From Nepenthes gracilis (lineage: Eukaryota > Streptophyta > Magnoliopsida > Caryophyllales > Nepenthaceae): DNA of 64,000 bases. The stretch covers positions 27,938,037 through 28,002,036 of the forward strand of contig BSYO01000004.1 in NCBI GenBank assembly GCA_033239525.1, written 5' to 3'. The position numbers were made by a program, and so were the translations under genes. The notes below the pieces were generated by a model, which saw nothing but the letters and a program-made list of their open reading frames with translations, was not told where the DNA came from and did not search any database. This document shows, in pieces, positions 36,411 through 46,926 of the stretch (the stretch's first letter is position 1; every line of letters starts with the position of its first letter).

Positions 36411-36965
36411 ATCTCACAAAGTAATAAGACATAGGCTGCCCCTAAGTCAAGTGGATAGGACTCCTTTTAGTTGCCCAAAAACTCAACTAAGTCCGAGCGG
36501 CCCAAGAGGTCGTATTAAAACTCGACTAAGTCCGAGCGGCCCAAGAGGTCGTATTAAAACTCGGCTAAATTTGAGCGGTCCAAGAAGTCGTATTAAAACT
36601 CGGCTAAGTTCGAGCAGCGCAAGAGGTCGTATTAAAACTCGGCTAAGTTCGAGCAGCGAAGAGGTCGTATTAAAACTTCGACTAAGTCCGAGCGGCTATC
36701 TCACAAAGTAATAAGACCTAGGCTACCCCTAAGTCAAGTGGATAGAACTCCTTTCACTTGCCTGAAAACTCGGCTAAGTTCGAGCGGCCCAAGAGGTCAT
36801 ATTAAAACTTGACTAAGTCCAAACGACCTAAAAGGTAGTATTAAAACTCGGCTAAGTCCAAGTGGCCCTAAAGGTCGTATTGAAACTCGGCTAAGTCCGA
36901 GCGGCCCAAGAGGTCGTATTAAAAGTTGGTTAAGTCTGAGCAATCCAAGAAGTCGTACTAATACT
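36411..36965 (+). repeat. Tandem hairpin array in element B, about 12 units of 39 bp in two clusters
   Basis: The unit is CTCGGCTAAGTCCGAG, CGGCCCAAGAGGTCG, TATTAAAA. The stem CTCGG/CCGAG is as in element A but the loop is CTAAGT instead of TTCCGT. Two clusters (units 1-6 from 36482; units 7-12 to about 36965) are each preceded by a near-identical leader of about 70 bp (CTCACAAAGTAATAAGAC at 36413 and 36699), so a block of about 285 bp was duplicated. Some units have G-T wobble at the closing pair (CTCGG/TCGAG). The array sits between integrase and the antisense gene, as in element A. Confidence 0.9.
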
Positions 36966-37259
36966 TAGCCACGATGCCAAGTAACCCTAAAGGTTAAACT
37001 TAAAACTTAGGAGGCTTAGAAATGACAAGTGTGCAAAGGCCCGAGAGGTCACACCTTCAGTCAACAATGGTCAAAGGACTCGGATGCTTTTGCTCAAAAT
37101 GAGCGAAATTTCTCAAGAGCCTAAGTCTAAGAGAGAACCATAAAGACAAACAAGATGTTTGCACTTAAACAATTTGAATCTTATTCATAAAATCGATATG
37201 TATAGAAAAGTATGCATATGTACAAAAATATATATATATGTACAATAGGGCACACTAAG
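36966..37259. other. Element B spacer between array and antisense gene
   Basis: About 290 bp without coding signal. The first part looks like further decayed array units (CTTAGCCACG, CCTAAAGGTTAAA). Near 37190-37245 there is an AT-rich stretch with TATATATATG. Confidence 0.4.
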
Positions 37260-39144
37260 GGGCTGAAGGTCCCACATGCTCCGAGGACTCTAGCTGGTCA
37301 GACGACCCCGACTGCGAAGCCTCAAAAGATCTTCAACGGTCCAGGAGGCCAATCAGGTCATTTTTATGCTCAGCACTGGAGTTTCTCGAGTCAAAGAGAT
37401 GACTAGGAACCTTCGAACCAAAAGCCTCATAACCCGATGGCACATATCGATGGCGTCCCAGTACCTGCGCTCAAGAGCTAGTATGATGTCTGAAGGCATC
37501 AATGAAATCTTGAGCTCCTATTCTAGTAATAGATTCCTCCCTCGAAGGCCAACGTGCAACCTCTCTTGCTCCTTGAGCTGGCCCTCCAGGGTGAAAATGC
37601 GGTTCTCAATTTTGACAAGCTTGAGCTCTAAACTCTGGATGCGTCCCCCCAAGGACCTGGAAGCCTCCAGCTTCGCGTAAGCCTAGGAAGCCTCACTGAT
37701 AATCACACTAAGGTCGTCGGCCATATCCTGAAGTTGCAAGGGTAAAACAAGTCAGTGAAGTATGAAGAAAAGATGACAAAATTAAGGCGATGGCAAATGA
37801 ATACCTTAGTCACAAAAGAGCTCCCAGAAGAACTCTCCTCTCTGGGGGCTTCTGCCTCTCTGGGTCTTGTGACCGCAACCTCCTACACCACAGAAACCTT
37901 AGCCCCAGCATCAACTCCAGCAGCAGGTGGAACCCTTGCGCTGTCCTCGAACAGTGGGTCCTCAGAGGCCGCAGGCAACATCATCACTAGGTTGTAAATT
38001 TGGATCGCTAAGCATGGGGGCTTAGAAGCCTCTACGACGGGCAGCTCCGCAATGTGACACTCTTCGGCCTCAACAGCATCAAATCATCGTAGTCGTCATC
38101 ATCGCTGCTTCCTCATCCTGAGTTACCTCAGCCTCCCTCAGAGCCTGTCCCTCAACAGCAACCTCGGATGGACTATCAATCCGTCCAAGCCTTGCCAGTG
38201 AACTCACAAGGAATGTCAAGCATTGACTCCTCAGGAGAAGGTTGGGCAACAAGTGGCTCCGCGGGTTAACTAACAGATCCAAATGGCTCCCCCGATGACT
38301 CAAATGTGGGCAAAGGTCTGAGACCTTCAGCCTCTCGGACAGGCGCTCCCTGCAGAGGTCCCGACCTCTTCACCAAAGATGCTATCACGATAGTGTCGTC
38401 ATGAGACGAGGAATACTCAACAATGACCGTCGACCCCTTCGAAGCTTCAGTCCAGCAACTCTTCTTTGGACGCTCGGTTGGCTCCTCGATCCTCAGGGGC
38501 GCTTCCTTTTTCCTAAATTTTTTCTTTTTCTTTTTCGAGCAGCAGCAACGCCAGAGCCCTCGAACTGAGTCCCCCACTTGGCTTTCGCCAAGTTTTCGGG
38601 CCTCAACTAAATATTCTTCTTATTCTCATTAAAAGTGCCAAGATTGGCCATCACTAAATCTATGACCCCCTTGGAAATCTCTCTCTCTTTCTTGGAGACG
38701 TCCGAACAGTAATTGCTCACCACATTTTCCCAATTAAGGGAGAGAGCCCGGGGCGAACTCAGGATGTGGGGTCATGACAATTCAGTCTGGGTTATGGGTA
38801 AAGCAAAACATAATCTTCACCATAGCCACCTCAAGCACCTTTTGATGGCAACGAGCAAAAATACAGAGTGAAATGAGGTACCTGATAGCTTTAGGCTGAA
38901 ACCTCATAAACGGAACACCCAACTCCATAATGATGTAGTACAACTTCAAAGGGATAGGAAAACGAAACCCACCATTGAGGTGAATTTCGTATACGATAAT
39001 AAACCCATCAGGAGGGCTACACACCCTATCACCAGGCTCAGGAACTACCATTGCCATCGTATCATGGATATTGTCCTTCGTACGAATGGCATCAAGGTTG
39101 TCCAGAGATAGGGAAAAAGTGATATCTCTAACGCCAAGTGCCAT
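37260..39144 (-). pseudogene. Element B antisense accessory gene, spliced, putative gypsy-type transposon protein
   Basis: A minus-strand homologue of the element A antisense gene. The start MALGVRDI (ATG 39144) matches A's MAPGVRDI. Then come PPDGFIIVYEIHLNGGFRFP and MRFQPKAIRYLISLCIFARC. Further on, in shifted frames, are KREISKGVIDLVMANLGTF and a basic RKRKRKKFRKK patch (possible NLS). Exon 1 ends GTGACTAAG|GTATTC and exon 2 begins CTTCAG|GATATGGCC, the same place as A's intron. Exon 2 has a Leu/Glu-rich coiled coil and RYWDAIDMCHRVMRLL, matching A's KYWEGVHMCRRVLRLI. Stops and frameshifts show it is dead. The 3' limit is approximate. The family is known from Tat-lineage elements; its role is unknown, although a nuclear location has been reported for Grande's gene 23. 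Confidence 0.7.
37697..37780 (-). other. Approximate intron of the element B antisense gene
   Basis: On the minus strand GTGACTAAG|GTATTCATTTGCC opens and TTTTACCCTTGCAACTTCAG|GATATGG closes an intron of about 80 bp, with a pyrimidine-rich end. Coordinates are to within about 40 bases. Its position relative to the conserved coiled-coil exon agrees with the element A intron. Confidence 0.45.
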
Positions 39145-39300
39145 GGAAACCAAAGAAGAAGCACGTTGGAAGCGAGGAGGAAAACATTTAAGAAAACGGC
39201 AGCGAAGAAGTTTGAGAGAAAACTCTAAGGGTTGTGTGGTGAAAATGGGGGATGAAAATCATATTTGAAATGGCTAAAAAGGCTTCAGAATAAAAAAGGT

Positions 39301-39328
39301 GCGCTCATCATTGCCCTTGCCACGCGTC
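39301..39328 (-). promoter_or_regulatory. Conserved block upstream of the antisense gene in element B
   Basis: GCGCTCATCATTGCCCTTGC then CACGCGTC (plus strand) lies about 160 bp upstream of the antisense ATG. It matches the element A block at 7424-7450 with one inserted T and one change. A candidate own-promoter element of the antisense gene. Confidence 0.45.
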
Positions 39329-39835
39329 AATCATCCATACGCTACCAGAGATAGTAGATTTTGCATTTCCAAGGCAACATCAATCCCATTAATTGCGCTT
39401 TAATGGCTAAAATGACGGCGCAGGCCAAGATCTCAGACTCAAAGAAAATTCTTAGACACAAGTGTGCATTAGCATACTCGGACGTCCCTACATCAAGGAA
39501 AGAATAGTCCGAGGGCATCTTTGGGTCTCGGGCAAATATGTGAACACGGAAATCATTTGTGAACGCCTAGCATTGCTTTAAAAATCCAAAAAGTCCTCAA
39601 ACTCCATGGTTATACCATAGACCCAGAAGTCTCTCAGGCGCTTTAGACAATTTACGAGCTTCAGGGAGTTCTCGGACGTTTTGGTGGCGTGTCCCCGAAA
39701 TTTTGGTTCCCACAATTCTCGCGGACATTTGCAAAGAGTAAAGAATGCGGGCAGAAATCAACAAAGAACGCCTTCAATTGATGTTTGGAGCATTTTCGCG
39801 GGCAGAAAATATGCCAAAAATTAAAATTTTTGAAC

Positions 39836-39854
39836 CTTTAGTATAGGGGGTTAG
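39836..39854 (+). other. Polypurine tract of element B
   Basis: TTTAGTATAGGGGGTTAG lies directly before the 3' LTR start TGATGGG. Confidence 0.5.
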
Positions 39855-40612
39855 TGATGGGTATTGATATTCAAGGCCCACATTTAAAGTCCATTTTCCT
39901 GGAGTTGGGCCATGATACCATAGAGGCCCAAGAAGTCCAAGTGCCAGAGCCGGCCCGCGAGACACAGTGGACTTAAAGTCCACCATGGCCCATGGACTTG
40001 AGATAGGCCTTGGACGCTACCCAACTTATAAAAATGGCGTAGCAGAGATTTGGTGGTTGAGCATGTCAGACTGCAAAAAGAATAATGACCAGCAGAGCAC
40101 GCGATCCTGCAAAGGAAACATTATACCAGGCGAGTGTGTACGCAATCTTCTTGACATAGCAAAAGGGGTTTATAGAGTTGGTAGCAGGATCCCCTGTGTA
40201 CACCAATCCCACATTGATACCTTTCAATGGAAAGTTTAACCACTATAAATACCTTAATTGTTTACCAAATAAATGATCAAGCATTTACTATTGCAACTCG
40301 TAATAAAGAGAATAGAGAGAGAAAGAAAGAGCTCGTGTTGTAAGAATAACTCTTTAGAGTCTCCATACACTTAGTCCTTAACCTCCTGTACTAGAGTGCA
40401 TCCTGTAACAAAATACAAGATAGTGAAACAGTTCTCGGATAGTCGGATAGAAGTCCCGTGATTTTTTCTTCTCATTCAATAGAAGGTTTTCCATTTAAAA
40501 ACTCTCTGTATATTAGTCTACATACTCTCTCTCTCTCTACTTCACACGATTATTACTTGGTGTTGCTGTCGAATCCTCGTCCTTATCAGAGTAAGAATCC
40601 GATGACACAACA
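39855..40612 (+). repeat. Element B 3' LTR
   Basis: A 758-bp copy of 30028-30773 starting TGATGGG and ending GACACAACA, with a TATAAATA box at 40244-40251. Many substitutions separate the two LTRs, clearly more than between the LTRs of element A. Confidence 0.9.
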
Positions 40613-40617
40613 ATTAT

Positions 40618-41980
40618 ATTCTCAAGTTTTATTTTAGTATCAATTCTTTTGTATGTAAAAAAGAATTGCCTATATCATCATGTAAATGCTCTAGATGAAG
40701 CATTCATTTTTATATTATTTTATAACTTTAAAGTTTTGAATGTTATATGTATCTTTAGGTATAACTAAACAAGGATACTACTAAGTTTGATAGAAGGAAT
40801 CCTGTTAACAGTGATACCAACTTATAAAATATTTATCAGTAAACCTTTCAAGCTTAAGTCCCTCCGATCAAACAATAATAAAGCCTTTAGAGTCAATATA
40901 GTTATATATTGACTTGACTTTTTTCTGTAATAAAATTTCTAAAATATAAATGGTAAGAAAATAAAAATTAAAAATTAGACATATATTGATAAAAAACATC
41001 AATAAAATATAAAATATTCCCCCACCCACCATCAGTATATAACATCATATTTTTGGAATGTATAAAAATTTGAGGCCAAAAAACCTCTTGCCTTTAGTGT
41101 AACTAGTTCATTTTCTACGCATCAATGCTATAGAAGAACTAATGAGATATCAATCTGTTCTAAACTTCCAAAATTTTCAAATATATATATATATATATTT
41201 ATTTATTTAAAGATTTGATTGAATATGATTCATAACGTGTGTGGTTATGTAAGTTTAAAAGGGATTTATATATGATATAAATTCGAGTCTTATAAGTTAT
41301 CCATAGAGCTAAAATATCACTTAATTTTCACGCATATGCTGTTAGTCCCACAAGGACAGAAAAATTAACCATGATTCGCTTGCTCCTTGGATTCCAATCA
41401 GGCTATCACAGATATGGAGTGCTGGACACTTGAAAACAGACGAACTGTCTTATACCCAACAAAAATATCATGATAACGATGGCAACAGATCTTATATTTC
41501 AGGAGATACTCTATAATTTGCTGTCATTTTGACATCTGATTCATTAATTTATTTTTATATGGATCCATTAAAACGGATTGATTATTAGAATATCTAATTA
41601 ATCAATTGTATTTAAAAAATATTTTTTAATACAGTATTGTGTGAAATATAGATAATTTTTTAAACTACAAGTTAAAATTTGATAAATTATTGAGATATAT
41701 AACAATAATATATCTTTTAATAATTATCTGATACTACAAATTGAATGTAATTTTTCATATGTAGGGCACTATAAGCCATAAGATGCCGTATTTACATGGG
41801 AAATCCAAAACAGCAATTTGGGGCCCTCAACTACTCTAAACAAAAAAGTTTGAAAGGCAACCCAGAGGAGAAAGCCAGAAGAGCTGAAGCTGTCATCTGT
41901 CTGTGAAACAGAGAGGCCACAAACACACAAAAGACCCCCAAAGGAAAGTCTGCTGAGTCATCCACAGCAGTTATATTAAA

Positions 41981-42011
<31 letters not shown>

Positions 42012-42269
42012 AAGGAATAGAATCATTAACCATCAAGAAATCCAGGGAAAAAAGAAAAATGAAAAATGAAAAACATTATTCAATTCAACAACAGCACCTT
42101 GCAACAACACAAAATAAAAGCAAACCTCTCAGTAGTTCTCAGACACCATACAGAATACACACACAAGTGTACCAAAAAGCCAGTGAGGGAAAGAAGCACT
42201 GACCCCTACCCACCATTTTTTTTTCAGTACTCTTTTGGCCTTTGATTCAGAGACCCACTATTGAAATAC
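40618..42269. other. Intergenic DNA and 3' flank of the GRF gene
   Basis: AT-rich, with no coding signal. TA tract near 41181-41200. A GA microsatellite at 41988-42012 lies in the expected 3' UTR or flank of the GRF gene. Confidence 0.5.
41988..42012. repeat. GA microsatellite 3' of the GRF gene
   Basis: A run of about twelve GA units (GAGAGAGAGAGAGAGAGAGA, slightly longer in total) ending GAAAGG. Simple repeat, likely polymorphic. Confidence 0.75.
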
Positions 42270-43767
42270 TCAACCATCTGCAAAAGGCACCATCAACATA
42301 CATGACAAGTGAGGATTGTAGCATGATCTGCCAACAGCATAAACACACACCACACACACACTCACAGGAAAAAAAGGGAAAGAAAAACTAAATGAAGTAG
42401 CTAGATACCATTATGGGTTGTGGAATTGGAGCGGAAAAAGTCATGAGAAGGGATGGGAGTGGAGATTGAAAGCTGAGTTGTTGAAGAATCATGCCAGGAG
42501 TCCCTGCCTTTAGGGGGCCATTCATCAAAGAAGTGATGAATGGTCTTCTGGGGTTCATTTTCCCTTTCTAATTTCATTGACAAGTCACAGTTGAAATCTC
42601 TCCCCCACACATAGCATTGCTGGCTTTGCTTCTCTTGTTTTGAGGTCTCACTTTTAAGCTCTAAATACGGGTACCCACTTTGCAAATCAGGGCAAATGTT
42701 GTTTTTTGGTTGGTTCAAGGAAGTACCACCACCCAGTTTGAAATGGTTGAGCTGCCAAGCTTCATCCATGGAAGAACCAGATAATCCTCTCATAGTACCA
42801 GAAGTTTCGCTGAAGAAAGCATGCTCACCTACCTCCCCTTTCATCCCAGGAAGATACCTTTCTCTGCAGAATATCAATACATCTGTTAAATCTATATATT
42901 TCTAGCACTATTCTCTTTTTCTTTATCTAAAAAAGCGTTAAGGCATTATGAGACATCTAATTAGTATGTACGCTTGTTGAAGTACCTAAATGAACCAGAT
43001 TCCAAAAGCAAGGGGGCACCGCTGTCTTGAGCTGACAAAGTAATGCCAGGAGGCCTTGAAGAAGACGAGTGCGGATAAAGGAGGTGATGGGTATCATAGG
43101 AAGTGGTGGCAGACAGCGGCGGTGGAAATGGGGAGAGAGAGTGGAGAGTGGGGTTGGCAGTAGATGGGGTGGTTTTGGTGATTGATGAGATGGTTGATGA
43201 TGGGTGGTGGTTGTCCAGAATTGCTGCTGCTGCTGCGGCGGCTGCTGTTGTCGAAACTTCCACAGGCTTTCTTGAACGGTTTTTGCCTCTGTGCATGTGT
43301 CTCTCACAGTATTTGGAATCTGGGTATGCCTCTTTTGAGCACCTCCATTTCTTTCCATCTGTTCTTCTGCACCTCCCTGGCTCTGGGTCTAACTTTTTCC
43401 CATAACCCATCTGATAAGGGTTCCATCCAACTACACCCCAAAAAAAAAAGAAGAGTAGTATCAATTAGCAACGACAACCCAGAGATATAATAATAAAAAA
43501 TAATATATAAATATGTATTTATATTTATATACAACTTCAAGAAAGAAAAAAAAAAGAAAGAGTAGAGATGTGGTGAGTTTGCTCACTGGGTGAAGTTTGG
43601 AAGGGAAAGAACTTGGAGGACAACGATGAGTCAAGGCTCCTCTTGACAGTGAAGAGGAGATCAGGCGGGATTGACATGCCTGCAGCCATATACTTGTAGA
43701 TAAGAGCTTGGTGTTCAAGCTCTTGCCACTGAGATGAGGTGAAAGGGAACTTGCTTCTTCCACTCAT
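42270..43767 (-). CDS. GRF5: Growth-regulating factor, GRF5/GRF6 clade transcription factor
   Basis: A nuclear transcription factor that works with GIF co-activators to promote cell proliferation in leaves. Exons on the minus strand: 43767-43587, 43430-42986, 42863-42409, and a probable terminal coding piece 42277-42270; together 362 residues in frame. The QLQ domain is at about residues 7-42 (Q13, L17, Q20, then PPDLL). The WRC domain is at about 75-118 with C81, C91, C102 and H105 and a basic [21 protein letters not shown] stretch. An alanine tract follows it. The C-terminal part has HHFFDEWPP and TQLSIS motifs. The start ATG at 43767 is used because the preceding codon is GTG. If the last intron (42278-42408) is not spliced, the protein ends HNGI at 42401. 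WRC type and [10 protein letters not shown] start fit the GRF5/6 group; the exact orthologue is uncertain. No defects seen. Confidence 0.92.
43258..43279 (-). promoter_or_regulatory. miR396 target site in the GRF mRNA
   Basis: On the gene strand the 22-base site is CCGTTCAAGAAAGCCTGTGGAA, given here as CCGTTCAAGAA and AGCCTGTGGAA. It encodes RSRKPVE at the end of the WRC domain. It matches the classic GRF site for the 21-nt miR396, with the usual single-base bulge in the target. It predicts post-transcriptional repression in mature tissue. Confidence 0.9.
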
Positions 43768-44030
43768 CACTTAAAGGGAGTGTGGAATAGAACCAGAGCT
43801 GATGAACTGAAGAGCAGCAGAGGCCAGAAGCAGAGCTCCCAAAGAGCAGAGGGGGAAGAGGGCGGTCTTGTGGTTTCAGAGAGAAACACAGAGACAGAGA
43901 GAGAGAGAGAGAAGAAGAAAAAAAGAAAGAGGGGAAGTGAATTAGGGGGTGTTGAGTTGAGACTCCCCTGAAAGTAGGTATATTTATTTTAAAGGGACCA
44001 CTGAGGCTGCAGAATCTTCTGTACATGGAT
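43768..44030 (-). promoter_or_regulatory. 5' UTR and core promoter region of the GRF gene
   Basis: Upstream of the ATG the gene strand is pyrimidine-rich, with a CT repeat (GA on the plus strand at 43892-43911). A TATA-like AATAAATATA lies at about 43979-43989. That would give a 5' UTR of roughly 180 bases, usual for this family. Confidence 0.45.
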
Positions 44031-46730
44031 AAAACTAATGGTTCTGATATAACACTGCTGCCTCCTCTTCATCTTCCTCCTATGCTCTCCCTCTCTCTTT
44101 CTTTTCCTCTTTCATCTGAGTCTGCTGAGATATTATGACTGCACCTCTGTTGCTTCTGCTGCCATCGCTGCAGCCTGGTGCAGCTGCTGTCTCTGCCATC
44201 TTTACAAAATCCCATAAACTAAAGATGGGGGAGTGGGGGTGGGGTAAATATTTGTGAAACAACAGGCAATAATATTAGTATTCATGTTATGTGACTGATC
44301 AAAGTGATATTTGTTTAATCATGGCAGCAATTAATTAATGTGGGTGATCCTAAGAGTTGGTGATGCTTCAAAGTAAATGCATGGGAACAAAGGTTAATGT
44401 TTATTGTACGGATTTAAAAGCTTTTACAGCCATTGTCTTTTGCTTTTCCTTCCTCTGTCACTTTTTTTTTTTTTACCTCAAACACACCCCTCCCCAAAGT
44501 AGACCCACTTAGCAATTTGACTTTCTTCAGTTTAGGGAAAGAATTGAGAGAGGTGATGGTGGCGGGGTAGTGATTCAAGTGGGGAGTTCTTCTGATGAGC
44601 CCTGCCATCCTATCCGCCTGCCATTTTCTTCAGAATTTATATTTATCATTATAAATATTATTTATAATATATACATAAAAACGCAAGTATAGACTAACAC
44701 AGTTGCAGAAGATATCAAGGACATGTTCTCAGCCTGATCCTGCTGCTCATTTCACATCCTGAATGATTTTTAGTTTGAAATTTTCATTAACAGTCATTTC
44801 AAGCGTATGGTATTTTGGTTGCTTTCTTGTTTGGCGTGATGGGCAAAAACTAATAGGTATTGACTATTATATATTATATTTGATTCCGAATAGTTTAACC
44901 ATAACTATTTTAAATATTTACAGTCACACACTAATTTCTTTTAGAGAGAGACAGATAGAGAAAAGGCAAAATAAAACTTTTGAAAACTAATTTACTCATT
45001 TAATTTCTCCTTTTAAAAAGGCAAATGGCTCGTTTATTTGAAACCCTTTTTTTTATAAATTTTTTTCTATAAAAATTTTAAAAAAAAACAAAATATCTCT
45101 ACGTTGAGAAGTTTTTTTCTATTTACTTACAATTTTTTTAATAAAATAATAAAAATATATTTTATCACGGCCTAAACTGATCAATTATAAATCATCTAAA
45201 TAATTAGATTAAAAACCTAAAAATTAAAATTGCCTAAGCAAAATAAGCATTCAAACTATATCAATGTTTAAATAAAATACATAATGCCCAACAATCTCTA
45301 AATAACCTATCATTAGAACTTTGCCAAGAACTTTGGAGCCAGTGACCCACCCCTTTGATAAAGGATCTTTAAGTAAAACCCCAATAAGGATTGCAATAAC
45401 AGGACCTAATTGAGGACAACAACAAAAGTGTAAGATTTCTTTGTATTTGTTGGATGCTATTTTAATACAGGAACTCAACTATAAGCTTACAAACTGTCAC
45501 GCATTCAAATTATCATAACTTTTATTGATTTTTTTTTATATTATATTTTTGATTCGCATTAGCTCTTCAATCTAACTGATATTTTTGTCTAAATTAAATT
45601 ATAAACTCTGATATTATTTATTAAATTATGAGGAGGCCAGGGATAGAATCAAGCCATGCATAATTGGGCACATGAGAAGGGCTTTTATTCCCATTTATAG
45701 ACACTAAATTTAACATTTAAATTCATTTTTTTAAATAAATTTTTAGTTAAAAATAAATAATAAAGGGTAAATTTTTGTGTTGAAAATGTCAAAAAGAAGC
45801 ACTTTATATTAAGAGAGCATTACTTTTCTAATGCAACCTAAAGTCTATGGATGAATGTTTTCTTGTAAAGCTATTAGAATACTCTTTTAACAAAATAATC
45901 ACAAATTTAATCAAAAAAATTTTTTTTTAATTCATGTGATAAATATAGTAGACTTTTTTAATCTGATAGTTTAAATAACTAAGTCGGCTCTGTTCACATG
46001 AAATATACATGTCTATTATAATTTTTTTTCCTATTTTGATTGAAGTAACTAGTAATATTTTTATAATATATATTATACAAAATTATTACGTATATAATCA
46101 ACTTTCATATTATATAAGTAGACGAAAAATGATGAAATAAAGCATAACCCAACAAATAATAAAGTTACCCAATAATAAAACTAGCTAAAATCTCCATTAA
46201 AGCAGTCAATAAAATCACCCAATTAACAAATTTGACAATTTTTTCTCTCCGTTGCCTACCGAATCCTTCTCTGATACATGCCCCTTGCGGTCTACTTGTC
46301 AAAGCAGTTGGTGACGCGTAAGCCATAGCTTGCACGACTCTCGAAGTTTACATAGAGGAAAGGTTGTGTGGCTTGCCTCTCACTCATAGTCACACTTGTG
46401 AAAGCATTATGTTGTATGTGCCTCTTTTAACTGTTCACTTGCAGAAGCATTGAGTGATGCCCAATCCAAAAAAGAAAAAAAAAAAAAAGGGAAAGGAAAA
46501 AACTTAGGTTGAATTTGTTTATACAGGCACAATTGGCGGATACTCTTTTCATGTGGTGTTGGAAGGATGAAACAGTGTGGAGTTTTGGCTTTGTTATCGT
46601 CTCACTCTGTCTTCCTGTCAGGCGCCTAAAACTGAGGCTGTGACACTCACATCACACATGCAATTGCCAGAGATAAAAAGCCACAATTTCTGTAGCCTTA
46701 ATGAATATTAAATATTCTGCTAAATGTTGT
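44031..46730. other. Intergenic DNA upstream of the GRF gene
   Basis: No gene recognised. 44040-44230 is rich in CTCC/CTG simple motifs. The remainder is AT-rich with A/T runs. It probably includes distal regulatory sequence of the GRF gene, but I see no specific motif to name. Confidence 0.45.
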
Positions 46731-46926
46731 GGGACACGATCTTTTAAAAGATATTTTAATTAATATAATATTTTATTTATATATATATTTTTATATAAAT
46801 TTAATTCTATAAATAAATAAATAAAATATTATATTATATTATATTTATATATCTATTTTTATATAAATTTAATAATAAATAAATAAATAAAATATTATAT
46901 TACGTAAATATGTTTTAAGGATCCCC
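46731..46926. mobile_element. MITE-like element with terminal inverted repeats
   Basis: The left end reads GGGACACGATCTTTTAAAAG then ATATTTTAATTAATATAATA. The reverse complement of the right end reads GGGGATCCTTAAAACATATT then TACGTAATATAATATTTTAT. The two align over about 50 bases. The interior also contains a direct duplication of about 55 bp (TTTTTATATAAATTTAAT near 46787 and 46855). It has no coding capacity. A target duplication is not obvious. Confidence 0.45.

Larger units (their letters stand above)
30023..40617 (+). mobile_element. Element B: full-length Ty3/gypsy Tat-type retrotransposon with antisense gene
   Basis: The element proper is 30028-40612 (10,585 bp), flanked by the 5-bp duplication ATTAT (30023-30027, 40613-40617). 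The order is 5' LTR, PBS, gag, protease, reverse transcriptase, RNase H, a second RNase H-like domain, integrase, tandem hairpin array, antisense gene, polypurine tract, 3' LTR. The dual RNase H layout and long 3' region with an antisense gene place it in the Tat lineage (Grande/Retand/Ogre group). All coding parts carry stops and frameshifts, and the LTRs differ at many positions, so it is dead and older than element A. It shares the gag C-terminus, array type and antisense gene with A, but the LTRs differ enough to be a separate family. Confidence 0.92.

Noticed and set aside
43103..43490. Plus-strand ORFs over the GRF exon
   Set aside because: Opposite-strand shadows of the WRC exon and its alanine/proline-rich tail.
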